This document shows, in pieces, positions 1 to 8,795 of a stretch of DNA of 64,000 bases. This DNA is from Cytophagaceae bacterium (lineage in GTDB: Bacteria; Bacteroidota; Bacteroidia; Cytophagales; Spirosomataceae). Under the pieces are notes generated by a model. It was not told the origin of the DNA, did not search any database, and was given only the letters and a program-made list of their open reading frames with translations. The DNA lies in the NCBI GenBank assembly GCA_947450365.1, contig CANFVE010000006.1:1-64000 (forward strand). Reading direction: 5' to 3'. The stretch's first letter is position 1. Every line of letters starts with the position of its first letter. A program made the position numbers and the translations under genes.

Positions 1-6
1 AAATAC

Positions 7-201
7 ATGTTAATTATTTCAATTAAAGAAAACGAATCCATCGACAAAGCGTTAAAACGTTTTAAAAAGAAATTTGAGAAAACAGGTGTAGTAAAAGAAT
101 TACGTAGACGTTCTGCATTTGAAAAACCATCAATTTCTCGCCGTACGGAGTTAATTCGTGCTTCTTACAAACAAAGAACATACGGAAATATTAATAACTA
201 A
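7..201 (+). CDS. rpsU: 30S ribosomal protein bS21
   Basis: Small basic protein of 64 residues that joins the 30S subunit near the 3' end of 16S rRNA and supports initiation. The sequence has the usual bS21 layout: an N-terminal segment ending in ESIDKALKRFKKKFEKTGV, then a Lys/Arg-rich tail with RRRSAFEKPS. Length is typical of Bacteroidota bS21. Only six bases precede the ATG in the window, so its promoter is not visible. xerC follows 42 bp downstream on the same strand, a pairing common in this phylum. Confidence 0.95.
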   Translation: MLIISIKENESIDKALKRFKKKFEKTGVVKELRRRSAFEKPSISRRTELIRASYKQRTYGNINN

Positions 202-243
202 TATTATCCATTACATATCTTAAAAATTGACTACTTTCGGGCT

Positions 244-1113
244 ATGAACCGAGCGTTAGTCAATTTTTTTTTGGACCACCTTCGTATCGAGCGACGCCTT
301 AGTGCGCATACAGTTCGTTCATATTCCACCGACATTGATCAATTTCTCGCGTTCATCGAACCTGAAACGCTTTCACAAATCAAAGCGCAGCACATTCGAA
401 ATTGGTTAATTTCCCTTTCCGACGACACGATCCAAAATCGCAGTATTAATCGAAAATTAGCCACATTACGTACTTTTTTTAAGTTTCTATTGCGTCGGTG
501 CGACATCCAAGAAAACCCCATGGGTCCCATCAAAATGGTTAAGGTAAGCAAAAAATTACCTCAATTTATTCGAGAATCTGACATGCAAGGTCTTTGGAAT
601 CTAGACCCGATTGATTCAAATTCATTTACTGAAGTCCGAGATCAATTAATCCTTTATTTATTATACGGCACCGGAATTCGTCTGGCTGAATTAATATCTT
701 TGCAAAAATCGCATGTAAACCTGATAACAGGAACGATTCGGGTTCTTGGAAAACGCAACAAAGAACGCATAATCCCCATCCCAAAACTTATTTCCGATTG
801 GATACTACAATATCAAAAGCTTTGTACTTTTGAACATAGCCACCTTTTAGTAACTGATAAGGGAGAAAAGCTCTATCCCATGTTTGTTCAGCGGCTCGTA
901 AAAAAACAATTGGGCGACATCAGCACCCTCGAAAAATTATCTCCTCACGTGCTGCGACACACCTACGCAACCCATTTATTAAATCGTGGTGCCGACCTAA
1001 ATGCCATTAAGGAATTATTGGGCCACGCAAATTTGGCCGCCACACAAGTATATACGCACAATTCGATGGAAAAAATGAAGGAAATATACCAACAAGCCCA
1101 CCCCAAGGCCTAA
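244..1113 (+). CDS. xerC: Tyrosine recombinase XerC/XerD type
   Basis: Site-specific tyrosine recombinase of 289 residues, expected to act with a partner at dif to resolve chromosome dimers. The N-terminal SAM-like core-binding domain covers about residues 1-95. The catalytic domain carries R146 (GTGIRLAEL), K170 (VLGKRNKER), H235 and R238 (HVLRHTYATH), H261 (LLGHANLA) and the nucleophile Y270 (TQVYTH), so the full catalytic set is present. It follows rpsU by 42 bp. In many relatives hpf and tRNA genes come next; here a convergent thrB does, overlapping the xerC stop by 4 bp. A degenerate -7-like TACTTTCG ends 4 nt before the ATG. Confidence 0.93.
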   Translation: MNRALVNFFLDHLRIERRLSAHTVRSYSTDIDQFLAFIEPETLSQIKAQHIRNWLISLSDDTIQNRSINRKLATLRTFFKFLLRRCDIQENPMGPIKMVKVSKKLPQFIRESDMQGLWNLDPIDSNSFTEVRDQLILYLLYGTGIRLAELISLQKSHVNLITGTIRVLGKRNKERIIPIPKLISDWILQYQKLCTFEHSHLLVTDKGEKLYPMFVQRLVKKQLGDISTLEKLSPHVLRHTYATHLLNRGADLNAIKELLGHANLAATQVYTHNSMEKMKEIYQQAHPKA

Positions 1114-2045
1114 TCCGCCAAAATTACCGGACCGGCTTGATTGATTTCAGATACATATTGCTCAGAACCAATCTGTACCTTGGCAAACTCTGCCGCCATG
1201 GCATTAGCAACTTGTTGGGCCGTTTCTTTCCCTTTTGACAAGGCAAATAAAGAAGGGCCCGAGCCTGAAATAGAACAACCTAAAGCCCCTGCAGCCAGTG
1301 CCGCAGCCTTCACCTCAGCAAATTGAGGAATCAAAATAGCCCGAGAAGGCTCGATAATCACATCGACCAGCGAACGGCCAATCAGCTCATAATCAGGCAA
1401 TAACAATCCCGCCACTAAGCCGGCTACGTTACCCATTTGAGTAATTGTCGTCCCCAATGAAATTTCTTTATCTAATATCCCACGTGCATCTTTGGTATTT
1501 ACCTCAATCTGGGGATGCACAATACTTGCATATAAATCACGAGGCGTCGGAATTTGAATAATATCCAAAGGATCATAGCTGCGAATGATGATAAAACCTC
1601 CCAACAAACTAGGCCCCACATTATCCGCATGTGCAGATCCGCACGCCACCCGTTCCCCCTCCATCGCGAAGGGCAACAATTCTTTCTGCGTTAATGGTCG
1701 GCCCATTAATTCATTAGCTGCAAATACCCCCGCAACCGCGGAAGCTGCCGAAGAGCCCAAACCACTCCCCAAAGGCATATCTTTATGCAAAGACAAGGAA
1801 AAACCTTGATCCTCCCGACCTATTTGCGCTAAATATTTTTGAATGGCAATACCAGCTGTATTCTTGGAAACCTCTTTGGGTAAACGACCCTCATCTCCGG
1901 TAATTTCAACAATTTCAATGCCTGGACTCGATTTTTTAACCAAAACAACCTCATCACCCGGATGATTCACCGCAAATCCAAAAATATCAAATCCACAAGC
2001 TACATTAGCCACCGTGGCAGGCGCATATACCCTTATCTTTTCCAT
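1110..2045 (-). CDS. thrB: Homoserine kinase
   Basis: GHMP-family kinase of 311 residues that phosphorylates L-homoserine to O-phospho-L-homoserine in threonine synthesis. The glycine-rich ATP-binding motif PLGSGLGSSAAS sits at about residues 91-102, the N-terminal VYAPATVANVACGFD motif is typical of ThrB, and a C-terminal GCSISGSGPSLFAL GHMP motif is present. It starts 6 bp after thrA, so the two are almost certainly one transcript. thrC, which usually follows, is absent; the gene runs into convergent xerC with the stop codons interlocked at 1110-1113. Confidence 0.95.
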   Translation of the reverse strand: MEKIRVYAPATVANVACGFDIFGFAVNHPGDEVVLVKKSSPGIEIVEITGDEGRLPKEVSKNTAGIAIQKYLAQIGREDQGFSLSLHKDMPLGSGLGSSAASAVAGVFAANELMGRPLTQKELLPFAMEGERVACGSAHADNVGPSLLGGFIIIRSYDPLDIIQIPTPRDLYASIVHPQIEVNTKDARGILDKEISLGTTITQMGNVAGLVAGLLLPDYELIGRSLVDVIIEPSRAILIPQFAEVKAAALAAGALGCSISGSGPSLFALSKGKETAQQVANAMAAEFAKVQIGSEQYVSEINQAGPVILAD

Positions 2046-2051
2046 AGCTCC

Positions 2052-4508
2052 CTAATTAAATCCTAACGAAACGATATCTGCAAACACACCCGATGCCGTC
2101 ACTTCAGCCCCAGCACCTGGCCCTTTAATAACTAAGGGACGATCATGGTAGCGCTTTGTGGTGAATGCAATCACGTTATCGGCCCCATCCATTTGATAAA
2201 AAGGATGATCTGTACCAACCGCCCGCAGACCAATCGTAATTTTCTGATTTTCTAATTGCGCAATATAGCGAAGGACTTTTCCATCCGCATGTGCTTCATT
2301 CACCATGTGTTCAAAATAGGCATTTTCTTTTTCTAATTCAGCGAAAAACGCCTCGACGGTAGGCGCCTGCTCACAGGAAAGGGGAATAATCGGTTGAATC
2401 GTAATATCCGAAAATTCTAATTTTAACCCGATTTCCCGACTTAAAATCAAGATCTTTCTCGCCACATCCATCCCACTTAAATCTTCCCGTGGATCTGGTT
2501 CCGTATAGCCTTTGGCCTTAGCCTCTCGTAATACATCGGCAAATGATTTCCCTGGTACAAATGAATTAAACAAAAAGGACAATGTACCTGATAAAATACC
2601 CTCAATCTTCTCAAATCGATCACCAGATGCAATTAAACCCTGCAAGGTATTAATCACAGGCAGACCTGCCCCTACATTCGTCTCATATAAAAACTTAACT
2701 CCTTTTTGCAAAGCCGTCTGATGCAATTCCGCATAGACATTGTAAGGTCCTGAATTGGCTACTTTATTTGGCGTCACCACCGAAATATTGGCCTTAAATA
2801 AGCCCAAATAATGGGTATAAATCTCCTTATTGGCCGTGCAATCGGCAAAAATGGCGTTTGGTAAATTTAGATTTTTGACTTGCGAAACAAAGGAATTCAA
2901 ATCACTTGCTTCTCCATTTTTTTCTAATTGGTCCAAGGCTTCACTTAATTCGATACCCGTCTCCTGTATGCATTGTTTCCGGCTATTCATGAGCCCGACC
3001 AATTTAATTTTTAGGCCTTTGTATTTAGCTAAATACCGTTCTTGGCCGATTAACTGGGATATCAAGGTCTTCCCGATTAATCCAGTTCCCACCAAAAACA
3101 AATGCAATGTTTTCACTTGAGAAAAGAAAAATGTCTCGTGAATTGCATTTAGGGCTTTGGATAAATCCTTTTGGGAAATAACGACCGAAATATTTAATTC
3201 TGAAGAGCCCTGTGCGGTGGCAACAATGTTAATTCCATTTTTACCTAACACGGAAAATAAACGGCCGGAGACACCGGTATGTTGGCGCATCCCTTCCCCC
3301 ACCACAGCGATAACCGACAAATCATCCTGAATATCAATCCCCTCAATGTCTCCTGATTCAATTTCCTGTGCGAATTCAGCATGCAAAAGCTCCCGCACCC
3401 GGGTAGCAAAAGGTGGCTCAATCGCAAAACATATCGAATGCTCCGAAGATGCCTGCGAAATCAAAATGACTGAAATTCGCTCTCTGGCTAACACCGTAAA
3501 TAATTTGGCCGATACGCCCGCCACCCCAATCATGCCGGAACCTTGTAGGTTGACCAGCGCTAAATGGTCGATCGAACTTATCCCCGTAATGATGTAAGGA
3601 TTAGACCTAACCTCTCGGCTAACAATTGTCCCTTCAAATTCCCGATGAAAAGTATTTAACACCCGAATGGGAATGTTTTTCGCAAAGGCGGGTTGTAAGG
3701 ATGGTGGATAAATCACCTTGGCCCCAAAATGCGTTAACTCCATCGCCTCAGCATACGAAACATGAGGAATGGTGAATGCAGCCGGCACTTTGCGTGGATC
3801 TGACGTCATCATACCATCCACATCCGTCCAAATTTCAATTTCCTTTACATGTAGTGCCGCCCCAAAAATGGAGGCAGTATAATCAGAACCTCCCCGACCT
3901 AAGGTCGTTGTATCTCCCGCCTCATTGGAACCAATAAAACCTGTAATAAGGGCTATTTGATCCACATACTGATCGAAAAAGTCAATAATTAGCGCATTCG
4001 TTTTAGGAAAATTTACCTCTGATTTACCAAATGCATCGTTTGTCTTTACCAAATTCCGTGCATCTACGTAGCAAACAGGAAAACCTTTTTGACGTAAAAT
4101 TGCATGAATTAAATAGGTCGACAATCGCTCACCAAAACTGACTAATAAATCAGACGTTTTGGGTGAAATCTCCTTAACCAAACTAATTCCTTTCAGCACA
4201 TCCCGCAATTCATTCACCAAGGTACGCACCTGAGCAATAACCTGGGATTGTCCGGTCACCGGAATAAAATGCTTAATTAACTCGAAATGACGATTTTCAA
4301 TCCCTTCAATGATCGAATGATCAGGACTTTTTCGCGTGGCGGCTAAGGCTCCTGCTTCCAATAAGGAATTGGTAACTCCACTCATGGCGGAAAATACCAC
4401 GGCAAACGATGTTTTTGATTTCCAATTCGATTCGATGATCGAAATGACGGATTCTATGCTTTGAACACTCCCACAACTTGTCCCCCCAAATTTTAAGATC
4501 TTTTCCAT
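2052..4508 (-). CDS. thrA: Bifunctional aspartokinase / homoserine dehydrogenase
   Basis: Fused enzyme of about 818 residues catalysing the first and third steps of the threonine/methionine branch of aspartate metabolism. The N-terminal aspartokinase opens with KILKFGGTSCGS and has the TLGRGGSDYTAS motif. Two ACT-like regulatory segments lie at about 310-460. The homoserine dehydrogenase begins near residue 470 with a Rossmann motif LVGTGLIGKT and includes GILSGTLSFLFN and the KGYTEPDPREDLSG signature. I chose ATG at 4508, giving MEKILKFGG; an in-frame TTG at 4523 only adds five residues. The ACT segments imply feedback control by threonine. A -7 box at 4561-4568 gives it its own promoter. 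Confidence 0.95.
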   Translation of the reverse strand: MEKILKFGGTSCGSVQSIESVISIIESNWKSKTSFAVVFSAMSGVTNSLLEAGALAATRKSPDHSIIEGIENRHFELIKHFIPVTGQSQVIAQVRTLVNELRDVLKGISLVKEISPKTSDLLVSFGERLSTYLIHAILRQKGFPVCYVDARNLVKTNDAFGKSEVNFPKTNALIIDFFDQYVDQIALITGFIGSNEAGDTTTLGRGGSDYTASIFGAALHVKEIEIWTDVDGMMTSDPRKVPAAFTIPHVSYAEAMELTHFGAKVIYPPSLQPAFAKNIPIRVLNTFHREFEGTIVSREVRSNPYIITGISSIDHLALVNLQGSGMIGVAGVSAKLFTVLARERISVILISQASSEHSICFAIEPPFATRVRELLHAEFAQEIESGDIEGIDIQDDLSVIAVVGEGMRQHTGVSGRLFSVLGKNGINIVATAQGSSELNISVVISQKDLSKALNAIHETFFFSQVKTLHLFLVGTGLIGKTLISQLIGQERYLAKYKGLKIKLVGLMNSRKQCIQETGIELSEALDQLEKNGEASDLNSFVSQVKNLNLPNAIFADCTANKEIYTHYLGLFKANISVVTPNKVANSGPYNVYAELHQTALQKGVKFLYETNVGAGLPVINTLQGLIASGDRFEKIEGILSGTLSFLFNSFVPGKSFADVLREAKAKGYTEPDPREDLSGMDVARKILILSREIGLKLEFSDITIQPIIPLSCEQAPTVEAFFAELEKENAYFEHMVNEAHADGKVLRYIAQLENQKITIGLRAVGTDHPFYQMDGADNVIAFTTKRYHDRPLVIKGPGAGAEVTASGVFADIVSLGFN

Positions 4509-4530
4509 TAAATAAGAAAGCAAAATGATG

Positions 4531-4552
4531 CTTGCCTCTACAAACAGGCAAG
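4531..4552 (-). promoter_or_regulatory. Stem-loop in the thrA leader
   Basis: Perfect 7-bp inverted repeat (CTTGCCT / AGGCAAG, 8-nt loop) between the putative thrA promoter and the ATG, ending 22 nt before the start codon. It lacks a following U-run, so it is not a classic terminator. A role in leader stability or translation control is inference. Confidence 0.35.
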
Positions 4553-4560
4553 TCTAGCTA

Positions 4561-4568
4561 CAAAGATA
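4561..4568 (-). promoter_or_regulatory. Putative -7 box for thrAB
   Basis: Minus-strand TATCTTTG matches the Bacteroidota TAnnTTTG -7 consensus. It lies just downstream of the DUF421 stop codon and 52 nt before the thrA ATG. I see no clear TTTG -33 element at the expected distance. Confidence 0.45.
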
Positions 4569-4573
4569 CGAGT

Positions 4574-5086
4574 TTAGGTGGCATTATTGCCTAAAACTCG
4601 ATGTCCTTTCCGCCTTCTTCGACTTGTTTTTTTAAAATTATCTGAAATCACGGATATATTCCCATCCACTTCAAACATCGCTAAATCCACATCACGAATC
4701 TCTTCCACCCCATGCTCTCGAATGACTGACTCCAATTGTTCCAAGGTAATTTGTGCCCTTTCGAGTCCGCCAGATTTCAATTGACCCTGGTAAACCAATA
4801 AAATAGGATCACCATCAATCATGTGCGCAATCGTGGGTTTATTCAAGGTGATTTTTTTGAATACAAAATTCACCAGAAATAGGGCTAAGGCAGCGACCAA
4901 ACCTCCTTCCAAACTAGAATCAGTTCCCACCATCGCCGTTTGAACCGAATTGGAAATCAGCAAAATAAAAACCAAATCCACAATGGATAATTGTGCAAAT
5001 TCTTTTTTCCCAAACAAACGAATAGCCGCTACGATAAACACGTAAACGGCTATTGATTTCAGGGCGATGATGAAATACCCTTCCAT
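4574..5086 (-). CDS. YetF/DUF421 family membrane protein
   Basis: Membrane protein of 170 residues. Three hydrophobic segments fill about residues 5-85, with the family-typical AIRLFGKKEFAQLSIVDLVFILLISNSVQTAMVG pattern read across 20-54. A cytoplasmic YetF-like domain follows (DGDPILLVYQGQL, then QITLEQLESVIREHGV). The tail is strongly basic (KKTSRRRRKGHR). It is 7 bp downstream of exbD and likely co-transcribed with exbBD. The biochemical role of DUF421 proteins is not settled and nothing here decides it. The family call is secure from the motif; the function is unknown. Confidence 0.8.
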   Translation of the reverse strand: MEGYFIIALKSIAVYVFIVAAIRLFGKKEFAQLSIVDLVFILLISNSVQTAMVGTDSSLEGGLVAALALFLVNFVFKKITLNKPTIAHMIDGDPILLVYQGQLKSGGLERAQITLEQLESVIREHGVEEIRDVDLAMFEVDGNISVISDNFKKTSRRRRKGHRVLGNNAT

Positions 5087-5093
5087 GTATTTT

Positions 5094-5504
5094 TTATTTT
5101 TTCTTTTCCGCAGCCATGACCATCGATAGGTTATTTTTCGCTGCTAAATCATAAATATCAGTCAAATCTTGTACGGTTCTCGATTTGTCAATCGAAATGA
5201 TCAATGAAGTCGCTTTTTTCGTTTGTAAAATCGTTTTTAAGGCAGCATCCACTTGCTCCATCGGAACCCCATTCGCATTCCCATCCAAATAAAATATGTT
5301 ATTCGCGTCCACGGACAATCGAATAGACTCAACGACCGGAGGCGTAACTTTGGTTGAATCCGCTTTGGGCAATAACAAGCGAATCGCATCCGGCGATGCC
5401 AGTGTAGATATCATCAAAAAAAACATCAATAAGAAAAACAGAATATCAGCTAATGCCCCCGTTTCTACCTCTGAAGCTTCTCTTTCGCGCTTTCTAAAAT
5501 TCAT
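5094..5504 (-). CDS. exbD: ExbD/TolR-type biopolymer transport protein
   Basis: Protein of 136 residues with a short cytoplasmic N-terminus, one membrane helix at about 17-40 (GALADILFFLLMFFLMISTLA) carrying the conserved Asp at its start, and a periplasmic ExbD/TolR domain. With ExbB it forms the proton-driven motor that energises TonB- or Tol-dependent outer-membrane work. It starts 16 bp after exbB in the same orientation. Large TonB-dependent receptors such as the one at 34.5-37.8 kb are plausible clients, but no tonB gene lies in this cluster, so TolR rather than ExbD function remains possible. Confidence 0.85.
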   Translation of the reverse strand: MNFRKREREASEVETGALADILFFLLMFFLMISTLASPDAIRLLLPKADSTKVTPPVVESIRLSVDANNIFYLDGNANGVPMEQVDAALKTILQTKKATSLIISIDKSRTVQDLTDIYDLAAKNNLSMVMAAEKKK

Positions 5505-5520
5505 TATTCCTTAAATTAAA

Positions 5521-6189
5521 TTATTTTTTGGCAGGCTTGTGTAATAAATCGATGAAGTCCATCGCCACAATCTCCATTTTATTAATGCTTCGATCAATCA
5601 TCGTCGTCAACAACGTATACATCACATACGCAATAATACCCACAATTAAACCCGAAGCAGAAGTCACCATTTTCTCATAAATACCTGAGGCAATCGTACT
5701 AATTTCGATTTTGTTAGATGTCGAAATATTATGAAACGTACGAATCATACCCGTCACTGTTCCTAAAAATCCAAACATCGGCGCAATACGGGCAATCGAA
5801 CTTAGTAAACCTAAATTCTTTTCCATATTGTAGATTTCCAATTTCGCTTTGTTCTCGATCGCACTTTCAATCTCCCGAATCGGTGAACCTAAACGACCCA
5901 ATCCACGTTCTAACATATTCGCGATTGGGAATTTCGAATTTTTACAATAAGCCACCGCGCCTTGGATATTCCCAGCGACTAACAATTCATTGATGTTATG
6001 TAAAAAATTCTCATCGATTTTTGTCGTTTTCCGAATATATAAATAACGCTCAATAAACAAGAACAAGGCTACACTGAACAAAAACAAGATTGGATACATG
6101 ACATATCCCCCTTTTTCCAATAAACTTAATACGGTAAATTCCTCTTGAGACGCAGCCTGTAACAGGATTAAATTAAGGATCGATGACAT
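5521..6189 (-). CDS. exbB: MotA/TolQ/ExbB proton channel family protein
   Basis: Inner-membrane proton channel subunit of 222 residues. Helices are visible at about 30-50 (GGYVMYPILFLFSVALFLFIERYLY), 130-155 and 165-190. The family signature SIARIAPMFGFLGTVTGMI at about 130-148 and the following TIASGIYEKMVTSASGLIVGI segment are clear. It pairs with ExbD downstream. First gene of a probable exbB-exbD-DUF421 operon; about 85 AT-rich bases separate it from the upstream phosphatase gene. Confidence 0.9.
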   Translation of the reverse strand: MSSILNLILLQAASQEEFTVLSLLEKGGYVMYPILFLFSVALFLFIERYLYIRKTTKIDENFLHNINELLVAGNIQGAVAYCKNSKFPIANMLERGLGRLGSPIREIESAIENKAKLEIYNMEKNLGLLSSIARIAPMFGFLGTVTGMIRTFHNISTSNKIEISTIASGIYEKMVTSASGLIVGIIAYVMYTLLTTMIDRSINKMEIVAMDFIDLLHKPAKK

Positions 6190-6274
6190 AAAGAATTGTT
6201 GAAAATTTTAATTATACATTATAAACTTAAAGATTGTCATTTTTATTGTTTTTTTCAAAAAAAATAGAACATTT

Positions 6275-7210
6275 TTATCCTCTGCCCTGCGCGGAAAACC
6301 AATACCCTTCCTTCATACTAAAGGATGAAACCCATAGCTCCGAGATGCCCGATTTCGCCAAGACCATGGCTATCAAAGCATTAGCATAAGGTAGTATACC
6401 TGCTCGAAAAGCCTTCATGCCGGGAATCCGTTTTCTGGCCTCGTCATCACTTTGCTCAACCTTTAATTTTTGTTCGTAAAATAGTTTTAAATCCAAGGAT
6501 GTCGAGGGTGGAATCCGCAAATCCACATCTTCCGCATGTTCCAAATCCCAAATCGTTTCAAATGCCCCAGCAGCCCCGATCAAAACCTCTGGGCGAAAGC
6601 GTGCACAGGCCTGAAGCACAGGGGCTAATTCCCGTTCAATAAAAGCATCCAATTCTGTAGTAACCTGATGAACATATAGTCCATTTTGATGAAATAAGGA
6701 AAGCAAACGAAGCCCTCCCACTTCTAAACTAATTTTAAAATGAACCTTAGAACCTTCAAATAAGATAAACTCCACGCTCCCCCCTCCTATGTCCATGACC
6801 AATGAGCGTTTTGTCCAGGGCTGAGGCAAAGAATGAATGATTCCATGATGAATCAATTCCGCCTCTTCCATACCTGAAATAATTTGAGTCCGCATGCCCA
6901 TTTCTTCGATGTGCGCAATTAATTCATGGGCATTTGTTGCCCGCCGTAAAATACTCGTACCGATGCACATGATTTGGGAAGCCTGCGAACCCATTTCTAG
7001 AGCTTTCTCTTTAAAATCAGCTAATGCGAGCAAGGCGCGCTGCATGGCATCTGGCTGAATTTCTCCGGTTTCCATGGCGCCTTTCCCTAAGGTGACAGGG
7101 ACTTGACTTTGGTATAGAATGTTGATTCCCGGAAAATCGGATTTGGGTTGGGCGACTAACAATTGAAAGGTATTTGTCCCCAAATCCACCACACTGAATA
7201 CTTGTGACAT
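6275..7210 (-). CDS. Ppx/GppA family phosphatase (first paralogue)
   Basis: ASKHA-fold phosphatase of 311 residues, expected to hydrolyse polyphosphate or pppGpp. Phosphate-binding motifs are visible: VVDLGTNTFQLLVA at the N-terminus, the GTSILRRATN motif near 90, and DIGGGSVEFILFEG near 140. It lacks the C-terminal HD domain of long Ppx proteins, matching the short Ppx1-like group. A second member of the family lies at 53222-54115. A -7 box at 7228-7235 is suitably placed, so it is probably transcribed alone or into exbB. Confidence 0.88.
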   Translation of the reverse strand: MSQVFSVVDLGTNTFQLLVAQPKSDFPGINILYQSQVPVTLGKGAMETGEIQPDAMQRALLALADFKEKALEMGSQASQIMCIGTSILRRATNAHELIAHIEEMGMRTQIISGMEEAELIHHGIIHSLPQPWTKRSLVMDIGGGSVEFILFEGSKVHFKISLEVGGLRLLSLFHQNGLYVHQVTTELDAFIERELAPVLQACARFRPEVLIGAAGAFETIWDLEHAEDVDLRIPPSTSLDLKLFYEQKLKVEQSDDEARKRIPGMKAFRAGILPYANALIAMVLAKSGISELWVSSFSMKEGYWFSAQGRG

Positions 7211-7227
7211 TAATTTTTATTTTGGAA

Positions 7228-7235
7228 CAAAAATA
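7228..7235 (-). promoter_or_regulatory. Putative -7 box for the first ppx gene
   Basis: Minus-strand TATTTTTG, 17 nt before the ATG at 7210, fits TAnnTTTG. No convincing -33 element is seen. Confidence 0.4.
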
Positions 7236-7306
7236 GGTCTAAATCCTGTTACATAATTAAAAATATTTGCGTTAATTTAGTAGATATATTTAAACTGTCT
7301 TCCCCT

Positions 7307-8710
7307 ATGCTAGATCCGGAATTTGATGACCACAAGGAAGACATCCAATCCTCTCTTGAGCGATTTGAAAAAATGATTCATCAACAAGAGGATTCGTTTT
7401 TCGATCTAGATACCCTCGAGCAAATCGCAGAACACTATTTCATTCAAGCTAAATTCGATGAAGCACTTAAAGCCTGCGACCTAGGCTTATTGCATTTTCC
7501 CTATACCTTGGAATTGATTTCCTTAAAAGCGCAGATTTTAGGGGAATTATCCCAACCGGAGGAAGCCTTGGACATCATCGAAAATGCCATTTTATTATTC
7601 CCTACGGACATCGAATTAATTCTCGTAAAAGGTTCCTTATTAAGCCAAATGGGGCAACATGAGGCTTCAGTCCAATTATTCCTAGAAGCCCTCGAAAATC
7701 ATGAAGAAAAAGATGAAGTGTATTTTCGCCTTGGACTTAGTTATTTAGCATGGACCAAACCTCGGGAAGCGGTCGATATGTTCAAAAAATCGCTGGAGCA
7801 TAATCCGGAAAATGAAAATGCATTGGTGGAATTAGCCAATGCTCTGGATGAAATCGGTAAAATCGAGGAAAGTATTCCCTTTTACAAGAATTTCATTGAC
7901 CAAGATCCATTTTCCTATACGGCATGGTATAATTTGGGTATCGCTTATTCAAAATTAAAACAATACGAAAAGGCAATCGATGCATATGAATATTCCTTGG
8001 CTATCGAACCGACTTTTGGTTCATCCCTATTTAATTTAGGGAATACCTATATGAATTTGGTCGATTATCCAAAGGCAGAGGAGGCTTATCGATTGTGTTT
8101 AAAACATGATGAGCCGAATCCGGAACTGTATTGTTGCATCGGCGCCAGCCTCGAACGTCAAAAGAAATTCGATGAGGCCCTTTCCTATTACAAGGAGTCT
8201 GTGAAAATCGATCCCTTATGGGACGAAGGGTATTATGGCTTAGCGGTTTGTCTAACAGAATTAGATAAATGGTTCGAATCACTCCATTTTTTAAAGAAAG
8301 CGCTAAAGCTTAATGAAGTAAATCCGCTGTATTGGACGGGATTAGCTGACGTGGAGGCTTATTTAGGGAATCCCGTTTCAGCGGATGAGGCCTATCAAAA
8401 GGCGGTGGAATTGGATTCGTTTTTTGCGCCAACGTGGATTAAATGGGCGCAATTGCATTATGATTTAGATGATTTTGAGAAATCGGCCGATATCATGCTT
8501 TCTGCCATCGATGAGTTGCCAGAAGAAGCCGAATTATATTACCGTTCCGCGATATTTTTGATTAAGGCGGGGCAATTCAAGGAGGCTTTTCATTTTTTAG
8601 AATCGGGATTGTTGTTGGACTACGAAAAACATGTCATCATGTTTGACTATTTTCCAAATCTAGATACACAAAAAGCCATTTTCAAACTGATTCAACAGTA
8701 CAAAAAATAA
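7307..8710 (+). CDS. Tetratricopeptide repeat protein
   Basis: Acidic protein of 467 residues made almost entirely of TPR units, for example LGIAYSKLKQYEKAIDAYEYSLAIEPTF around 210-240 and further repeats to about residue 420. No signal peptide or membrane segment is visible, so it is probably cytoplasmic. TPR arrays bind partner proteins; the partner is not evident. It is divergent from the ppx gene and 85 bp upstream of the M16 peptidase. Similar long TPR proteins are common in Cytophagales, but I cannot assign a specific role. Confidence 0.85.
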   Translation: MLDPEFDDHKEDIQSSLERFEKMIHQQEDSFFDLDTLEQIAEHYFIQAKFDEALKACDLGLLHFPYTLELISLKAQILGELSQPEEALDIIENAILLFPTDIELILVKGSLLSQMGQHEASVQLFLEALENHEEKDEVYFRLGLSYLAWTKPREAVDMFKKSLEHNPENENALVELANALDEIGKIEESIPFYKNFIDQDPFSYTAWYNLGIAYSKLKQYEKAIDAYEYSLAIEPTFGSSLFNLGNTYMNLVDYPKAEEAYRLCLKHDEPNPELYCCIGASLERQKKFDEALSYYKESVKIDPLWDEGYYGLAVCLTELDKWFESLHFLKKALKLNEVNPLYWTGLADVEAYLGNPVSADEAYQKAVELDSFFAPTWIKWAQLHYDLDDFEKSADIMLSAIDELPEEAELYYRSAIFLIKAGQFKEAFHFLESGLLLDYEKHVIMFDYFPNLDTQKAIFKLIQQYKK

Positions 8711-8795
8711 GTACTCAACCATTCATCAAAAAATCACCCGTTCATTCGTCTTTTCTATTAATTTCGTTTTCGAAAAAAAATAAACATCTTCAAAC

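Noticed and set aside
202-243. dif site near xerC
   Set aside because: No 28-bp dif-like pair of arms is visible in the gap.
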